NCBI GenBank assembly: GCA_001013295.1
Contig: LAZY01000012.1
Location: 30,524-94,523 of the forward strand
Source of the DNA: Chryseobacterium indologenes
GTDB taxonomy: Bacteria > Bacteroidota > Bacteroidia > Flavobacteriales > Weeksellaceae
Length of the DNA: 64,000 bases
Reading direction: 5' to 3'
In this document: positions 35,699 to 44,990 of the stretch, in pieces
How positions within the stretch are numbered: position 1 is the first letter of the stretch
How the letters are laid out: each line of letters begins with the position of its first letter
The notes under the pieces: model-generated
Databases searched by the model: none
Seen by the model: only the letters and a program-made list of their open reading frames with translations
What the model was told of the DNA's origin: nothing
Made by a program: the position numbers and the translations under genes

Positions 35699-36739
35699 TT
35701 ACTTATACACTGATAATGAGAGCTTCATGTTTACAGACTCACCTTCCATTGGACGTTCAATGAAGGTCTGGCGAATATCTCCGAAGCGCATCTCGTCTTT
35801 TTTGGCTTTCTGAATCAGCTGCTGAATCGCCTTAATTCGTCCTTCGTAGCTTCCTTTGTAGTACATCACGTAATTTTGAGACGGATTTACGGACCTAAAA
35901 TTGAAATTATTATCAGACACTCCGATTTTCTTTGAAAGGGGAATTCCGAGGAAGTAAGAAACCTCCTTGTCTTTGTAATTGTCTGCATCAGTCATCAGGA
36001 TCGGATACCCGAATTCATCATCTCTTTTCCCAAGATCCATGGTCACGAAATTATAAACTTTGTTATAATTCATCACAATATTTTTATAAAGAGCGTCTTT
36101 CTTATTGGAGGTACTTACATTGATCCCCAACAAGAGCTTGTCTTCTTCATTTTCCACCATCAGACTGTCATACTTGATAGAGGCCATCTGATTGTCTTTT
36201 TCGACCTTATTTCCTAAAGAATTTTTAAGATTGACCATACTTTTGTTGATGTTTTCAGCAAAACGGTCTTCTGTCCAGAAATTCTCAACCCTTCTCCAAA
36301 CCGAAAGTTTAGGAGTATGTACGTACCAGGTTATTTTTGTTTTTTCTGCAGAAATCGGTTTAAATTTAACATCAACCAACGTTGGATTTTCATTTTCGTC
36401 CTCAAAAAGCTGATATTTCAAAGTCTTGTTAGGGTTCTCATACCTGATGAACATTTCCCCATCGGTATCATTTTTAGGATCCACATAACTGATGGAGCTC
36501 CCCTGCCCTTCATAAGGCGTATAATAATCTATATCGATAGACTGTGAACTGGTAAAAAAGTTATTCCATCTTGTAAAATTCTGAAGGTTATTAAACTGGG
36601 CAAACACCTTATCCACCGGATAATCGATCTCTTTTTCAATCGTAAAATTTTTGCTTTCGTCTACAAAATAATACATGGAAGCAGCATATGCTCCTCCCAG
36701 AAGAATAATAATTACCGTTAATATTTTAAAAATACGCAT
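35699..36739 (-). CDS. Membrane-anchored SRPBCC domain protein with GyrI-like effector-binding part
   Basis: This 346 aa protein is read from the ATG at 36739, where a TTG 18 bases upstream would only add MYYFCA. An N-terminal hydrophobic helix (about 4-24) anchors it. Residues about 35-160 look like a START/SRPBCC polyketide-cyclase fold (PVDKVFAQFNNLQNFTRWNNFF). The C-terminal 180-346 resembles GyrI/AraC effector-binding folds (YKGSYEGRIKAIQQLIQKA, FIERP at end). Domain calls are by pattern only. No partner is visible. Confidence 0.75.
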   Translation of the reverse strand: MRIFKILTVIIILLGGAYAASMYYFVDESKNFTIEKEIDYPVDKVFAQFNNLQNFTRWNNFFTSSQSIDIDYYTPYEGQGSSISYVDPKNDTDGEMFIRYENPNKTLKYQLFEDENENPTLVDVKFKPISAEKTKITWYVHTPKLSVWRRVENFWTEDRFAENINKSMVNLKNSLGNKVEKDNQMASIKYDSLMVENEEDKLLLGINVSTSNKKDALYKNIVMNYNKVYNFVTMDLGKRDDEFGYPILMTDADNYKDKEVSYFLGIPLSKKIGVSDNNFNFRSVNPSQNYVMYYKGSYEGRIKAIQQLIQKAKKDEMRFGDIRQTFIERPMEGESVNMKLSLSVYK

Positions 36740-36760
36740 CGCACAAAAGTAATACAAATA

Positions 36761-36790
36761 AAAAAAGTGACCAATATGCTGATCACTCTA
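36761..36790 (-). terminator. Hairpin in the leader of the SRPBCC gene, copy of the glgC terminator
   Basis: AGTGATCAGCATATTGGTCACTTTTTTT on minus forms a stem of about 8-9 bp (one mismatch) plus T-run. It repeats the structure at 37147-37175 almost exactly, as part of a duplicated segment, and lies in front of the SRPBCC gene start. Confidence 0.6.
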
Positions 36791-36894
36791 GTTGTATGTT
36801 TAACAATAATTAACCTAGCAAAGGATAGAAATTAAAAAACAAAAATCACAACATACTACTGACCAATCAATTACCAACAAACCCACTATTAAGA

Positions 36895-36957
36895 TTAGGT
36901 AAAATCCCAGTCATTCTTTGACTTCAATAACTTCCATCTCCCAGCTTTCCTTTCTAT
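36895..36957. repeat. Right-end fragment of the purine-rich-TIR repeat family
   Basis: The tract AGTCATTCTTTGACTTC followed by AACTTCCATCTCCCAGCTTTCC resembles the right end of the 25.8-kb copy (AGTCATTCTTGAAGACTTC, then CTAACTTCCAACTTCC). No left end was found on this side. Confidence 0.45.
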
Positions 36958-36975
36958 TACTCCTTACAGACTCTA

Positions 36976-37153
36976 TTTTTTATCGCAAAGATTTTTATTA
37001 TATGACGTGATATTTCAAGGGAGCAAAGACGGAATCAATTTCATTGATTCTGATTAAGCAGACGCTTAGCACACAGCTTCATCAGCAACATGGTTGTCAT
37101 CCTTTGCTAACTTAAAATGAACGGTTGAATCCATTTTTCTTTGCGATAAAAAA
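36976..37153. repeat. 178-bp MITE-like element with perfect 16-bp terminal inverted repeats
   Basis: TTTTTTATCGCAAAGA (36976-36991) is perfectly inverted as TCTTTGCGATAAAAAA (37138-37153). The interior is non-coding and holds a hairpin GAATCAAT-TTC-ATTGATTC. It lies between glgC and the SRPBCC gene, between the two copies of a duplicated segment. The whole spacer 36740-37320 contains no gene. Confidence 0.8.
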
Positions 37154-37176
37154 AAGTGACCAGTATACTGATCACT
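37147..37176 (-). terminator. Terminator after glgC
   Basis: AGTGATCAGTATACTGGTCACT followed by a T-run on minus. Stem of about 9 bp with one mismatch, about 150 bases past the glgC stop. Confidence 0.7.
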
Positions 37177-37320
37177 TTAGTTGTATGTTTTATAATAATT
37201 AGCCTAATAAAGAATGGAAGTCACTATTTGACAGATATTTGTTAACAGTTCTTTGATTGAAAAATATTTTAATATATTCAAAACAAAACTCCCAGTCATT
37301 ATTTGACTTTAATAGCCTCC

Positions 37321-38589
37321 TTATCCAATATGCGTTCCCGGTGCCAGTATTGCTCCTTTTTTGACGACAACGATACCATCCTGTACAGAATAGGTTCCGT
37401 AATCACCGTCCGGAATATGTTTACCGCCAATGATTTTTACATTGTCGCCGATGTAGCAGTTTTTATCAAGAATTGCTTTTTCGATATAGCAATATTTCCC
37501 GATCCCCATATTAGGACGACCTGCTCTGTCATTTATAACAATTTCTGTCGTATTCTGATAGAAATCCGCCCCCATTACGTAGGAATTGACAATGGTACTT
37601 CCTTTATCAATTCTCGTTCTGTTTCCGATCACGGAATTTTCGATTTTATCAGCCATGATGATACATCCGTCTCCGAAAACAGCCTTGCTTACGTAAGAAC
37701 CGTTGATCTTAGAGGGCGGAAGCATCCTTGCTCTTGTATAGATAGGTGATGAGGAAAACAGATTGAATTGCGGAAGATCCAGACAAAGGTCGAGATTCGC
37801 TTCGTAGAAAGATTCTATCGTTCCAATATCTGTCCAGTAGCCTTCATACTGATAGCTTAACGTCTTGTATTTACCGATCGAATTAGGAATAATGTCTTTT
37901 CCGAAATCATCACCAGCTCCTTCGTCGAACATCTTCTTAAGAATCGTCTTGGTAAAGATATAGATCCCCATAGAAGCCAGATATTCTTTTCCTTTATGCT
38001 TATTTTCATCCGAAACTTCAGACTGTAAGCCTTCCAACAGGTCATAGCCCGGTTTTTCATAGAAAGAAGTAATATTTCCTTCATCGTCAGACTTCAGAAT
38101 TCCAAAACCTGTTGCATCTTTAGCATTAACAGGAATGGTTGCAATGGTAAGATCGCCTCCATTTTCAATGTGAAAATCGAGCATTTCTCTGAAATCCATC
38201 TGATAAAGCTGATCTCCTGAAAGAATTAAGATATAGTCATAATCATATTTTTCAAGATGCTTCATCGATTGGCGTACGGCATCTGCTGTCCCCTGATACC
38301 AGCTGTCATTCTCCACATTCTGCTCAGCAGCCAGAATGTCTACAAATCCCTTGCTGAAAATATCAAAGTGATAGGAATTCTTAATATGTGAATTCAGGGA
38401 TGCGGAGTTAAACTGAGTCAAAACCAGAATTTTATTCAATCCTGAATTCAGACAATTGGAAATAGGAATATCCACCAGCCTGTATTTCCCTGCGATAGGT
38501 ACAGCTGGTTTTGATCTTGAATACGTTAACGGGAATAATCTTGTTCCTCTGCCACCTCCCAGTACAATAGAGATTACATTTCTGTTCAT
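37321..38589 (-). CDS. glgC: Glucose-1-phosphate adenylyltransferase
   Basis: This 422 aa enzyme makes ADP-glucose for glycogen synthesis. The N-terminal GGGRGTRLFPLTYSRSKPAV is the pyrophosphorylase signature. SGDQLYQMDF marks the metal-binding aspartate, and FYEKPG follows. The C-terminal part (about 290-420) is a left-handed beta-helix with hexapeptide repeats (GDGCIIMADKIENSVIGNRT). It is third in the glgB-glgA-glgC order on minus, 103 bases after glgA. Confidence 0.96.
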   Translation of the reverse strand: MNRNVISIVLGGGRGTRLFPLTYSRSKPAVPIAGKYRLVDIPISNCLNSGLNKILVLTQFNSASLNSHIKNSYHFDIFSKGFVDILAAEQNVENDSWYQGTADAVRQSMKHLEKYDYDYILILSGDQLYQMDFREMLDFHIENGGDLTIATIPVNAKDATGFGILKSDDEGNITSFYEKPGYDLLEGLQSEVSDENKHKGKEYLASMGIYIFTKTILKKMFDEGAGDDFGKDIIPNSIGKYKTLSYQYEGYWTDIGTIESFYEANLDLCLDLPQFNLFSSSPIYTRARMLPPSKINGSYVSKAVFGDGCIIMADKIENSVIGNRTRIDKGSTIVNSYVMGADFYQNTTEIVINDRAGRPNMGIGKYCYIEKAILDKNCYIGDNVKIIGGKHIPDGDYGTYSVQDGIVVVKKGAILAPGTHIG

Positions 38590-38692
38590 AAATATCTTGC
38601 GTTTTTTATTAAGTTTACTGTTCTATTCTTAGTGTTAGTATTAGTCTGAAACATTTTTACGGTAAAAAGAGATTCTACAGTTTTCATTTGGA

Positions 38693-40099
38693 TCAGCTTT
38701 TATATAAAGCTATGTATTTTTCTGCAGATTTCTCCCATGCAAAATCAAAATTCATGTTCGCATGGATAAGATCTTCCATCACTCCTTTCTGATTATAGAT
38801 TTCTAAAGCTCTGCTCATCGCATGAACAATATCATCTACTCCCGCATAGGTAAAGTTCAGTCCAGCTCCGCCGGTTGAAATATCTTCTACCGTATCTCTG
38901 AGCCCACCCGTATATCTCACTACCGGAACGGTCCCATACCTCATAGAATACATTTGATTCAGCCCACACGGCTCCACTCTGGAGGGCATCAGAAGAAAAT
39001 CTGCCGAAGCATAAATCTTATGGGAAAGATGTTCTTTATACCCCAGATCCAGCGCAAAATTGGTATACGTATAATCGTACTCTTTCAGTTTATTTTCAAT
39101 ATAGGTATTTCCTGAGCCTAAAACCATCACATTCAACCCGCCATAGCTCTGTTTGATACTTCGCCACACCACATCCGGAAGCAGATCTGCTCCTTTTTCG
39201 GTTGCGAATCTGCCGATAAAGGCAAATAATGGTAATTCAGGTTTTAAACCGTATTCTTTACACAGCTTTTCTTTATTCTTTTTCTTTTTGGCAACGGCAT
39301 TTTTGATGGTAAAGTTAAAATCCAGCATCGGATCGGTTTCCGGATTCCATACTTCGGTATCAATCCCGTTGATGATTCCGTATGCTTTTCCGAATTCCTG
39401 ACGCACCAAGCTCTCCAAGCCGCGGAAGCTTACAAAAAGTTCTTCAAGATAGCCTTCGGAAACGGTGGTAAAGGCATGGGAACATTTAATCATACTGGCC
39501 AAAGGGTTCATGAGGCCGTTCCAATCCATCAGACCCCATTTATATGCATCAAATGCGGGCATATAGTTCGCCATATTCCAGCTCATCATTCCCTGGTATT
39601 CTCCGTTGTGAATAGTTCCTATCGTCTTTACTCCCTGCAGAAATTCAAATTCCGGACAATGCTGCACCATAAAAGGTACAAGTCCGGTATGATAATCATG
39701 ACAATGCAGTACATCCGGGCGAATTTCCATCGCACACATCCAATGCAAAATCCCCTGCTGAAAGGCAAGAAACTGAAAACTTTCATCCTGATACCCGTAA
39801 GGATTATCCCTATCCAGTAATCCGGGAATCTTTACCATATACAATTCAAAGCCCAGAACATCTGATTTTTCTTTCATCACCTGAACCTGAAGCATATTCG
39901 GACCCTGATGGATAAAACCGTCGAAAACCAGGTCAAATTCATGGTCATAAACAAAGGGTTTATTATACCATGGCATCACTACCTTAGCCTCTATTCCTTT
40001 TATTTTGTTCTGATATTTGGGCAATGCCCCGACCACATCTGCCAGACCCCCAACTTTTGCAATAGGGTAACACTCTGTACTTAAATGATATACCGTCAT
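38693..40099 (-). CDS. glgA: Glycogen synthase (ADP-glucose type, GT5)
   Basis: This 468 aa enzyme extends the glucan chain from ADP-glucose. The N-terminal K-x-GGL motif is KVGGLADVVGALPK (about 16-29), and IGRFATEKGADLLPD and MPSRVEPCGLNQMYSMRYGTVPVV in the C-terminal Rossmann domain carry the catalytic glutamate/glycine loop. It is the middle gene of the glgBAC set, 61 bases after glgB. The length is typical of bacterial GlgA. Confidence 0.96.
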   Translation of the reverse strand: MTVYHLSTECYPIAKVGGLADVVGALPKYQNKIKGIEAKVVMPWYNKPFVYDHEFDLVFDGFIHQGPNMLQVQVMKEKSDVLGFELYMVKIPGLLDRDNPYGYQDESFQFLAFQQGILHWMCAMEIRPDVLHCHDYHTGLVPFMVQHCPEFEFLQGVKTIGTIHNGEYQGMMSWNMANYMPAFDAYKWGLMDWNGLMNPLASMIKCSHAFTTVSEGYLEELFVSFRGLESLVRQEFGKAYGIINGIDTEVWNPETDPMLDFNFTIKNAVAKKKKNKEKLCKEYGLKPELPLFAFIGRFATEKGADLLPDVVWRSIKQSYGGLNVMVLGSGNTYIENKLKEYDYTYTNFALDLGYKEHLSHKIYASADFLLMPSRVEPCGLNQMYSMRYGTVPVVRYTGGLRDTVEDISTGGAGLNFTYAGVDDIVHAMSRALEIYNQKGVMEDLIHANMNFDFAWEKSAEKYIALYKS

Positions 40100-40160
40100 A
40101 ATTTCTCTTCTGGGTTCATTAATTTCTGTTCAAAGCACCAAGTTTCTTAATCTCCGTATG

Positions 40161-42107
40161 CTATGATTTAAATTTTATTCTGTGTAATTTGTACTTTTTA
40201 TCTTTTTTCTGTCTCAAAATAAGGCCTGCCAGAGGCGGAAGCTTCACGGTCATCGATTTATGATGCCCTCTCCATTCTTCATATTTTTCTTCCAGTATTT
40301 CAGAAAGCACCCCGCTACCAGCATATTGCTCGTCATCTGAATTAAAAACGACCTCCCAATGGGTTCCCGCCGGAATCCCTATCTTATAATCCAATACTTT
40401 TGGAGCCAGATTCAAGGCAACCATCAGAATGTCATCTCTTTTTTTCCCTTTTCTAAGATAAACATAAACGGAATTCTCCAGATCATCTGCTTCTATCCAT
40501 TCGAAACCGCTTTTGTCGAACTGGTTTTCATAAAAGGCGGATTCTGATGTATAAAAGTGGTTTAATTCTTTGACAAGTTCCTGTAAGCCTTTATGAACCG
40601 GGTATTTCAGCAAATGCCAATCCAGACTCTGAGTAAAATTCCATTCACTGGTCTGTCCGAATTCATCGCCCATAAAAAGCAGTTTTGCTCCCGGGTGGGT
40701 ATACATATATACATATAAGGTACGAAGGTTGGCAAACTTCTGCCATTCGTCTCCTTTCATTTTATAAATCAGACTTGCTTTTCCATGCACCACTTCGTCA
40801 TGAGACAAAGGCATCATATAATTCTCATTATACATATACATGGAAGCAAAAGTAAGTTTATGGTGATGGAATTTCCTGTTGGCAAAATCTTCTTTAAAAT
40901 AATCAAGGGTATCATGCATCCAGCCCATCATCCATTTCATTCCAAAGCCTACTCCGCCATCATGAACAGGCTTGGTCAACATAGGAAAATCCGAACTTTC
41001 TTCTGCAATGGTCATAATTTGATCTCCATACTCTTTATACATCGCAGTATTAAATTCCTGCAGAAAAGCTTTAGCTTCCAGATTTACATTTCCGCCATAT
41101 ATATTAGGCTCCCATTCCCCTTCATTCCTTGAGTAATCCAGGTGAAGCATTGATGTTACTGCATCTACACGAAGCCCGTCAGCATGGTAACGATCCAGCC
41201 AGAACATCGCATTGGAAATCAGGAAAGACTTTACTTCATTCCTTCCGTAATTGAAAATATATGATTTCCAGTCAGGATGGAACCCTTTTCGTGGGTCTTC
41301 ATGTTCATAGAGATAAGATCCGTCAAAACGGTGAAGCCCGTTGGCATCTCCCGGAAAATGAGATGGTACCCAATCCAGAATAACGCCTATTCCATTTTTA
41401 TGAAGTTCATCGATCAGGTACATCAGATCTTGTGGTGAACCAAAACGTGAAGTTGCGGCATAAAACCCGGTAATCTGATACCCCCAGCTGGGATCATACG
41501 GATATTCCATCACAGGCATGAATTCTACATGGGTAAAGCCCATTTCTTTGATATAAGGAACCAGTTTTTTGGCAATATCACGATAGTTTAAAAAACGGTC
41601 TGGATCATTACCTTCTCTCACCCAAGAGCCAAGGTGCAACTCATAAACAGATATGGGAGCATCAAGACTGTTGTTCTTCCAGCGGTTTTCCATCCATTCC
41701 CTGTCATTCCATTCATACCAGGTTGTAGAAACCAATGAGGCAGCCTGTTTATTCTGTTCCCAACTTAATGCATAGGGATCACTTTTCTCAAGAATCTCAC
41801 CTCTTGGGGTTTCAATCGCATATTTATATAAAGTCCCCCAGGTAAGCCCTTCAATGAATCCTTCCCAGATCCCGGACTCATCCCATCTTGGAAACAGAAT
41901 ATGATCTTTATGATTCCAGTTATTGAAATTTCCTATCACAGAAACTTTTTTGGCATGCGGTGCCCAGACTGAAAAATAAATTCCTTTTACGCCATCTTTC
42001 TCTGCAGAATGCGCTCCAAACTTCCCATACAGCTTATAATGCCTACCTTCTTTGAAAAGGTACACATCATGATCGGTAAAAAGCGTATAGGTTTTAACAG
42101 AATTCAT
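40161..42107 (-). CDS. glgB: 1,4-alpha-glucan branching enzyme
   Basis: This 648 aa protein is counted from the ATG at 42107. It introduces alpha-1,6 branches. An N-terminal CBM48 domain (GIYFSVWAPHAKKVSVIGNFNNW) precedes the GH13 barrel. Catalytic residues appear in DGLRVDAVTSM (nucleophile Asp), IAEESSDFP (acid Glu) and LSHDEVVHGK (transition-state Asp). The C-terminal beta domain ends near the stop. It is the first gene of the glg unit and is divergent from a hydrolase that also carries a CBM48-like domain. Confidence 0.96.
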   Translation of the reverse strand: MNSVKTYTLFTDHDVYLFKEGRHYKLYGKFGAHSAEKDGVKGIYFSVWAPHAKKVSVIGNFNNWNHKDHILFPRWDESGIWEGFIEGLTWGTLYKYAIETPRGEILEKSDPYALSWEQNKQAASLVSTTWYEWNDREWMENRWKNNSLDAPISVYELHLGSWVREGNDPDRFLNYRDIAKKLVPYIKEMGFTHVEFMPVMEYPYDPSWGYQITGFYAATSRFGSPQDLMYLIDELHKNGIGVILDWVPSHFPGDANGLHRFDGSYLYEHEDPRKGFHPDWKSYIFNYGRNEVKSFLISNAMFWLDRYHADGLRVDAVTSMLHLDYSRNEGEWEPNIYGGNVNLEAKAFLQEFNTAMYKEYGDQIMTIAEESSDFPMLTKPVHDGGVGFGMKWMMGWMHDTLDYFKEDFANRKFHHHKLTFASMYMYNENYMMPLSHDEVVHGKASLIYKMKGDEWQKFANLRTLYVYMYTHPGAKLLFMGDEFGQTSEWNFTQSLDWHLLKYPVHKGLQELVKELNHFYTSESAFYENQFDKSGFEWIEADDLENSVYVYLRKGKKRDDILMVALNLAPKVLDYKIGIPAGTHWEVVFNSDDEQYAGSGVLSEILEEKYEEWRGHHKSMTVKLPPLAGLILRQKKDKKYKLHRIKFKS

Positions 42108-42303
42108 CAAGATCAGTTTGTATTTATATTTTTCCTGAAACTACGAAAAATACTGACAACAGTGATTAATTATTCATCAAATAATTATCAAGTTAGTTTT
42201 CTTCTTTCGTCTTCTATCAAATATATCATTTTTTAGATCATATTTTTATGATTTCAAAACAATCTTTTTTATAAATTTAGCAAAGTAATATTTATGAAAC
42301 ACT

Positions 42304-43428
42304 ATGATGAGGTTTGAACTTTATACGGAAGAAAAAGACGACCGACCGGTATTTGTCACCGGAAATTTTAACAACTGGAACCCCAGAGATTACAACTATC
42401 AACTTCAACAAAAGGATGCCAGCAATTATTTTATAGAGATTGAGGATCAGATTCTCCCTGAGAATATTGAATACAAATTCACGAAAGGAGGTTGGGAAAA
42501 TGTAGAGCTGGACCAATACGGAAATATGACTCCAAACCGGAAAATAAAAAAATCCAAGGGAGTAACTTCTGATCTTGTAAAAAAATGGAGATTAAACTGG
42601 GGCCCCTTCAAGGAAGAGTATTTTCCTGTAGCAGAAGTCATTTCTGAAAAATTTTATATCCCGCAGCTTGATCGCTACCGAAAGGTCTGGGCACTGCTTC
42701 CCCACGATTATCACGCTACAGACAAAAGATACCCTGTTCTGTATCTTCAGGATGCTCAGAATCTTTTCAATGAAGGCAGTGGTTTCGGGAATTGGGAAAT
42801 TGATAAAAAGTTGTCTATTCTTGCGGAATACGGACGTGGTGACGTCATTATCATTGCTATAGAACATGGAAGCGAAGACAGAATCAAAGAATATATTTTT
42901 GATAATGATAATGTAGCCAACGGTTCTGAAGGAAAAAAGTACATCCGTTTTATCACAGATACCCTAAAACCTTTCGTGGATGAAAACTACCGAACGAAAA
43001 AAGACCGTGACAATACAGGAATCGGAGGAAGTTCATTGGGAGCTCTTATTAGTATCTACAGTGGATTTCTTTATCCCGAAGTCTATTCTAAGTTATTGAT
43101 TTTTTCCCCTTCTCTATGGGTGGAGCCGAACAATAATTTCCCTATGATGAGCTTCAGAGTTCCTTTCAAAACAAAGATCTACCTGTATGGCGGCGGTCAG
43201 GAAGGTTCTAAAATGGTTAAAAGAATTCATGTTTTCGAAGAATATCTGAAAAGATGGGAAAAGAAAAACCTTTTTGATTTTGAATTCAGAACAAGCATCA
43301 ACCCGGAAGGGACTCACAATGAATTTTACTGGTCACAGGAATTCCCTAGAGCCATTGAATGGCTGTTCTATGACAACACCGAAAATCCTCTTGAAGTAAA
43401 ACCACAACAACAAAGCATTAAGAATTAA
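42304..43428 (+). CDS. Alpha/beta-hydrolase (esterase D type) with N-terminal CBM48-like domain
   Basis: This 374 aa protein has an N-terminal carbohydrate-binding-like domain at about 1-85 with VFVTGNFNNWNPRDY, the glucan-binding CBM20/48 signature. The esterase-like domain (about 115-360) has the nucleophile elbow GGSSLGALIS (Ser near 244) and a late histidine in NPEGTHNEFYW. It is divergent from glgB and 5 bases upstream of an M17 aminopeptidase. Substrates might be esters linked to glucan or an amide product. That is inference. It has no signal peptide and is likely cytoplasmic. Confidence 0.85.
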   Translation: MMRFELYTEEKDDRPVFVTGNFNNWNPRDYNYQLQQKDASNYFIEIEDQILPENIEYKFTKGGWENVELDQYGNMTPNRKIKKSKGVTSDLVKKWRLNWGPFKEEYFPVAEVISEKFYIPQLDRYRKVWALLPHDYHATDKRYPVLYLQDAQNLFNEGSGFGNWEIDKKLSILAEYGRGDVIIIAIEHGSEDRIKEYIFDNDNVANGSEGKKYIRFITDTLKPFVDENYRTKKDRDNTGIGGSSLGALISIYSGFLYPEVYSKLLIFSPSLWVEPNNNFPMMSFRVPFKTKIYLYGGGQEGSKMVKRIHVFEEYLKRWEKKNLFDFEFRTSINPEGTHNEFYWSQEFPRAIEWLFYDNTENPLEVKPQQQSIKN

Positions 43429-43433
43429 ACTGT

Positions 43434-44849
43434 ATGAAATTAATCAACAAAAAAAATAAGAATTACACTCAGGTCTTTCACCTATTTACGGAAGAAGAAT
43501 GGATCAAAACAGGTAAAAATTTCAATAAGAATATCGCTACTTTTTTCACTGGAAAAAAACATGAGGTTTTCGTGAACGCCCATGAAGAAGGGATTACTTA
43601 TTTTATCGGACTGGGGAAATCTACTTTACAGAACTTTGAAATCCAGCAGGTGGCTGTAAAGTTTTCACAAACCCAAAAAGACAAATTACAGGCGGTGCCC
43701 ACTTTAGCACTGGCAGATTTCATGAATGAAAAACAATTTGAAGAATTTGTCAAAGGTCTGCTTATCGGAACTTACAACTATCCTTTTGAAAAAAAACACG
43801 CTTTCTGGAATGCAAAATTCGAACTCCATTTTGAAAATTTAAGCCAGAAAAAACTGGATCATATCGCTCAGAAAGCTGAAGCATTAAGTAACGGGCAGAT
43901 TGCCTGTCAGGATTGGCTGAATAAACCTGCCAATCTTAAAAGGCCGGACGCTTTCAGCCTGTACCTTAAAAATTTAGCAAAAAAACACGAATTAAAATAC
44001 ACTGTATTCAACAGAAAGAAATGCGAAGAACTTGGTTTAGGTGCTTACCTTGCCGTTAACCAAGGCAGTGCTTACGATGCCGCTTTTACTATTTTAGAAT
44101 ATAAAACGACCGTTAAAAACGCAAAAACCTATGGTCTGGTCGGAAAATGTGTTCTATTTGATACCGGAGGAATCTCATTAAAGAATTCTGCCAATCTGCA
44201 TTATATGAAATCTGATATGGGTGGTGCTACAGCTGTTCTTGGGACTCTGATCTACGCTGCAGAAATGAAACTTCCTGTGAATATCGTTGCTGTTCTTCCG
44301 ATTACAGACAATGCTATTTCCGAAAAGGCCCTGCTTCCCAGCGATGTCATTACCGCCTACAATGGAAAAACCATTGAAGTCCTTGATACCGATGCTGAAG
44401 GCAGGCTAATTCTTGCTGATGGACTTTCTTATCTTTCCAAAAATTATAAAACAGATTTCCTTATCGACCTGGCTACGTTAACGGGAAGCTCGGTTCGTAT
44501 GTTCGGGGATACCTGTGGGGCTATGTTTTCCAATAATGATGATCTGAAAAACATCCTGATAAAGACCGGAGATCAGACCAATCAAAGACTTTGGAATCTT
44601 CCGCTATGGGACATATGGAAAGAGGACATCCAATCGGACGTAGCCGATATGAAAAACATTTCTATGAAACCTATCGGAGACTGTATCATCGCCGCCAAAT
44701 TTCTGGAACAATTCATTGAAAACCACCCTAAATGGGCCCATCTGGACATTGCCGGAGTAGCCTTCGGAAACGTTGGATACGCCAAAGAAAAAGCAGCAAC
44801 CGGATATGGAGTTCAATTGCTCGTGGATTTAATTGAAAATTATCACTAA
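43434..44849 (+). CDS. M17 family (leucyl) aminopeptidase
   Basis: This 471 aa protein has the M17 C-terminal catalytic domain at about 170-470. Metal and catalytic residues appear in VGKCVLFDTGGISLK (Lys and Asp ligands), MKSDMGGATAV (Asp) and LDTDAEGRLILADGL (Asp, Glu and Arg). The classical first-site glycine-rich KGITFDSGG is replaced by KCVLFDTGG, a mild divergence. M17 enzymes remove N-terminal residues from peptides and some act on unusual peptides. The gene abuts the hydrolase gene and is followed by the ATP-grasp cluster, so a role in that pathway is possible. Confidence 0.9.
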   Translation: MKLINKKNKNYTQVFHLFTEEEWIKTGKNFNKNIATFFTGKKHEVFVNAHEEGITYFIGLGKSTLQNFEIQQVAVKFSQTQKDKLQAVPTLALADFMNEKQFEEFVKGLLIGTYNYPFEKKHAFWNAKFELHFENLSQKKLDHIAQKAEALSNGQIACQDWLNKPANLKRPDAFSLYLKNLAKKHELKYTVFNRKKCEELGLGAYLAVNQGSAYDAAFTILEYKTTVKNAKTYGLVGKCVLFDTGGISLKNSANLHYMKSDMGGATAVLGTLIYAAEMKLPVNIVAVLPITDNAISEKALLPSDVITAYNGKTIEVLDTDAEGRLILADGLSYLSKNYKTDFLIDLATLTGSSVRMFGDTCGAMFSNNDDLKNILIKTGDQTNQRLWNLPLWDIWKEDIQSDVADMKNISMKPIGDCIIAAKFLEQFIENHPKWAHLDIAGVAFGNVGYAKEKAATGYGVQLLVDLIENYH

Positions 44850-44885
44850 AAATTAGTTTTTTACAAAAAATCTCTGTATACTTGA

Positions 44886-44973
44886 TTAGTGGATTTTCAA
44901 AAACGCATGATATTCCGTTTTTTACCATTAATAAAACAACAAACAATTGCTTTTATTTTTGAAAATCCACTAA
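44886..44973. repeat. Perfect 18-bp inverted repeat with 52-base loop upstream of the ATP-grasp gene
   Basis: TTAGTGGATTTTCAAAAA (44886-44903) and TTTTTGAAAATCCACTAA (44956-44973) are perfect inverted copies. It lies in the 141-base spacer and no T-run follows the right arm, so a simple terminator is unlikely. It may be a miniature element or an RNA structure. Confidence 0.75.
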
Positions 44974-44990
44974 ATTATAAAAAACATTAT

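Noticed and set aside
37303..37749. 148 aa plus-strand ORF at the glgC end
   Set aside because: Antisense to the glgC beta-helix region, with no start signal.
44889..44990. N-terminal 34-residue extension of the first ATP-grasp protein
   Set aside because: Would read through the perfect inverted repeat from a non-ATG start. The ATG at 44991 gives a normal ligase N-terminus.
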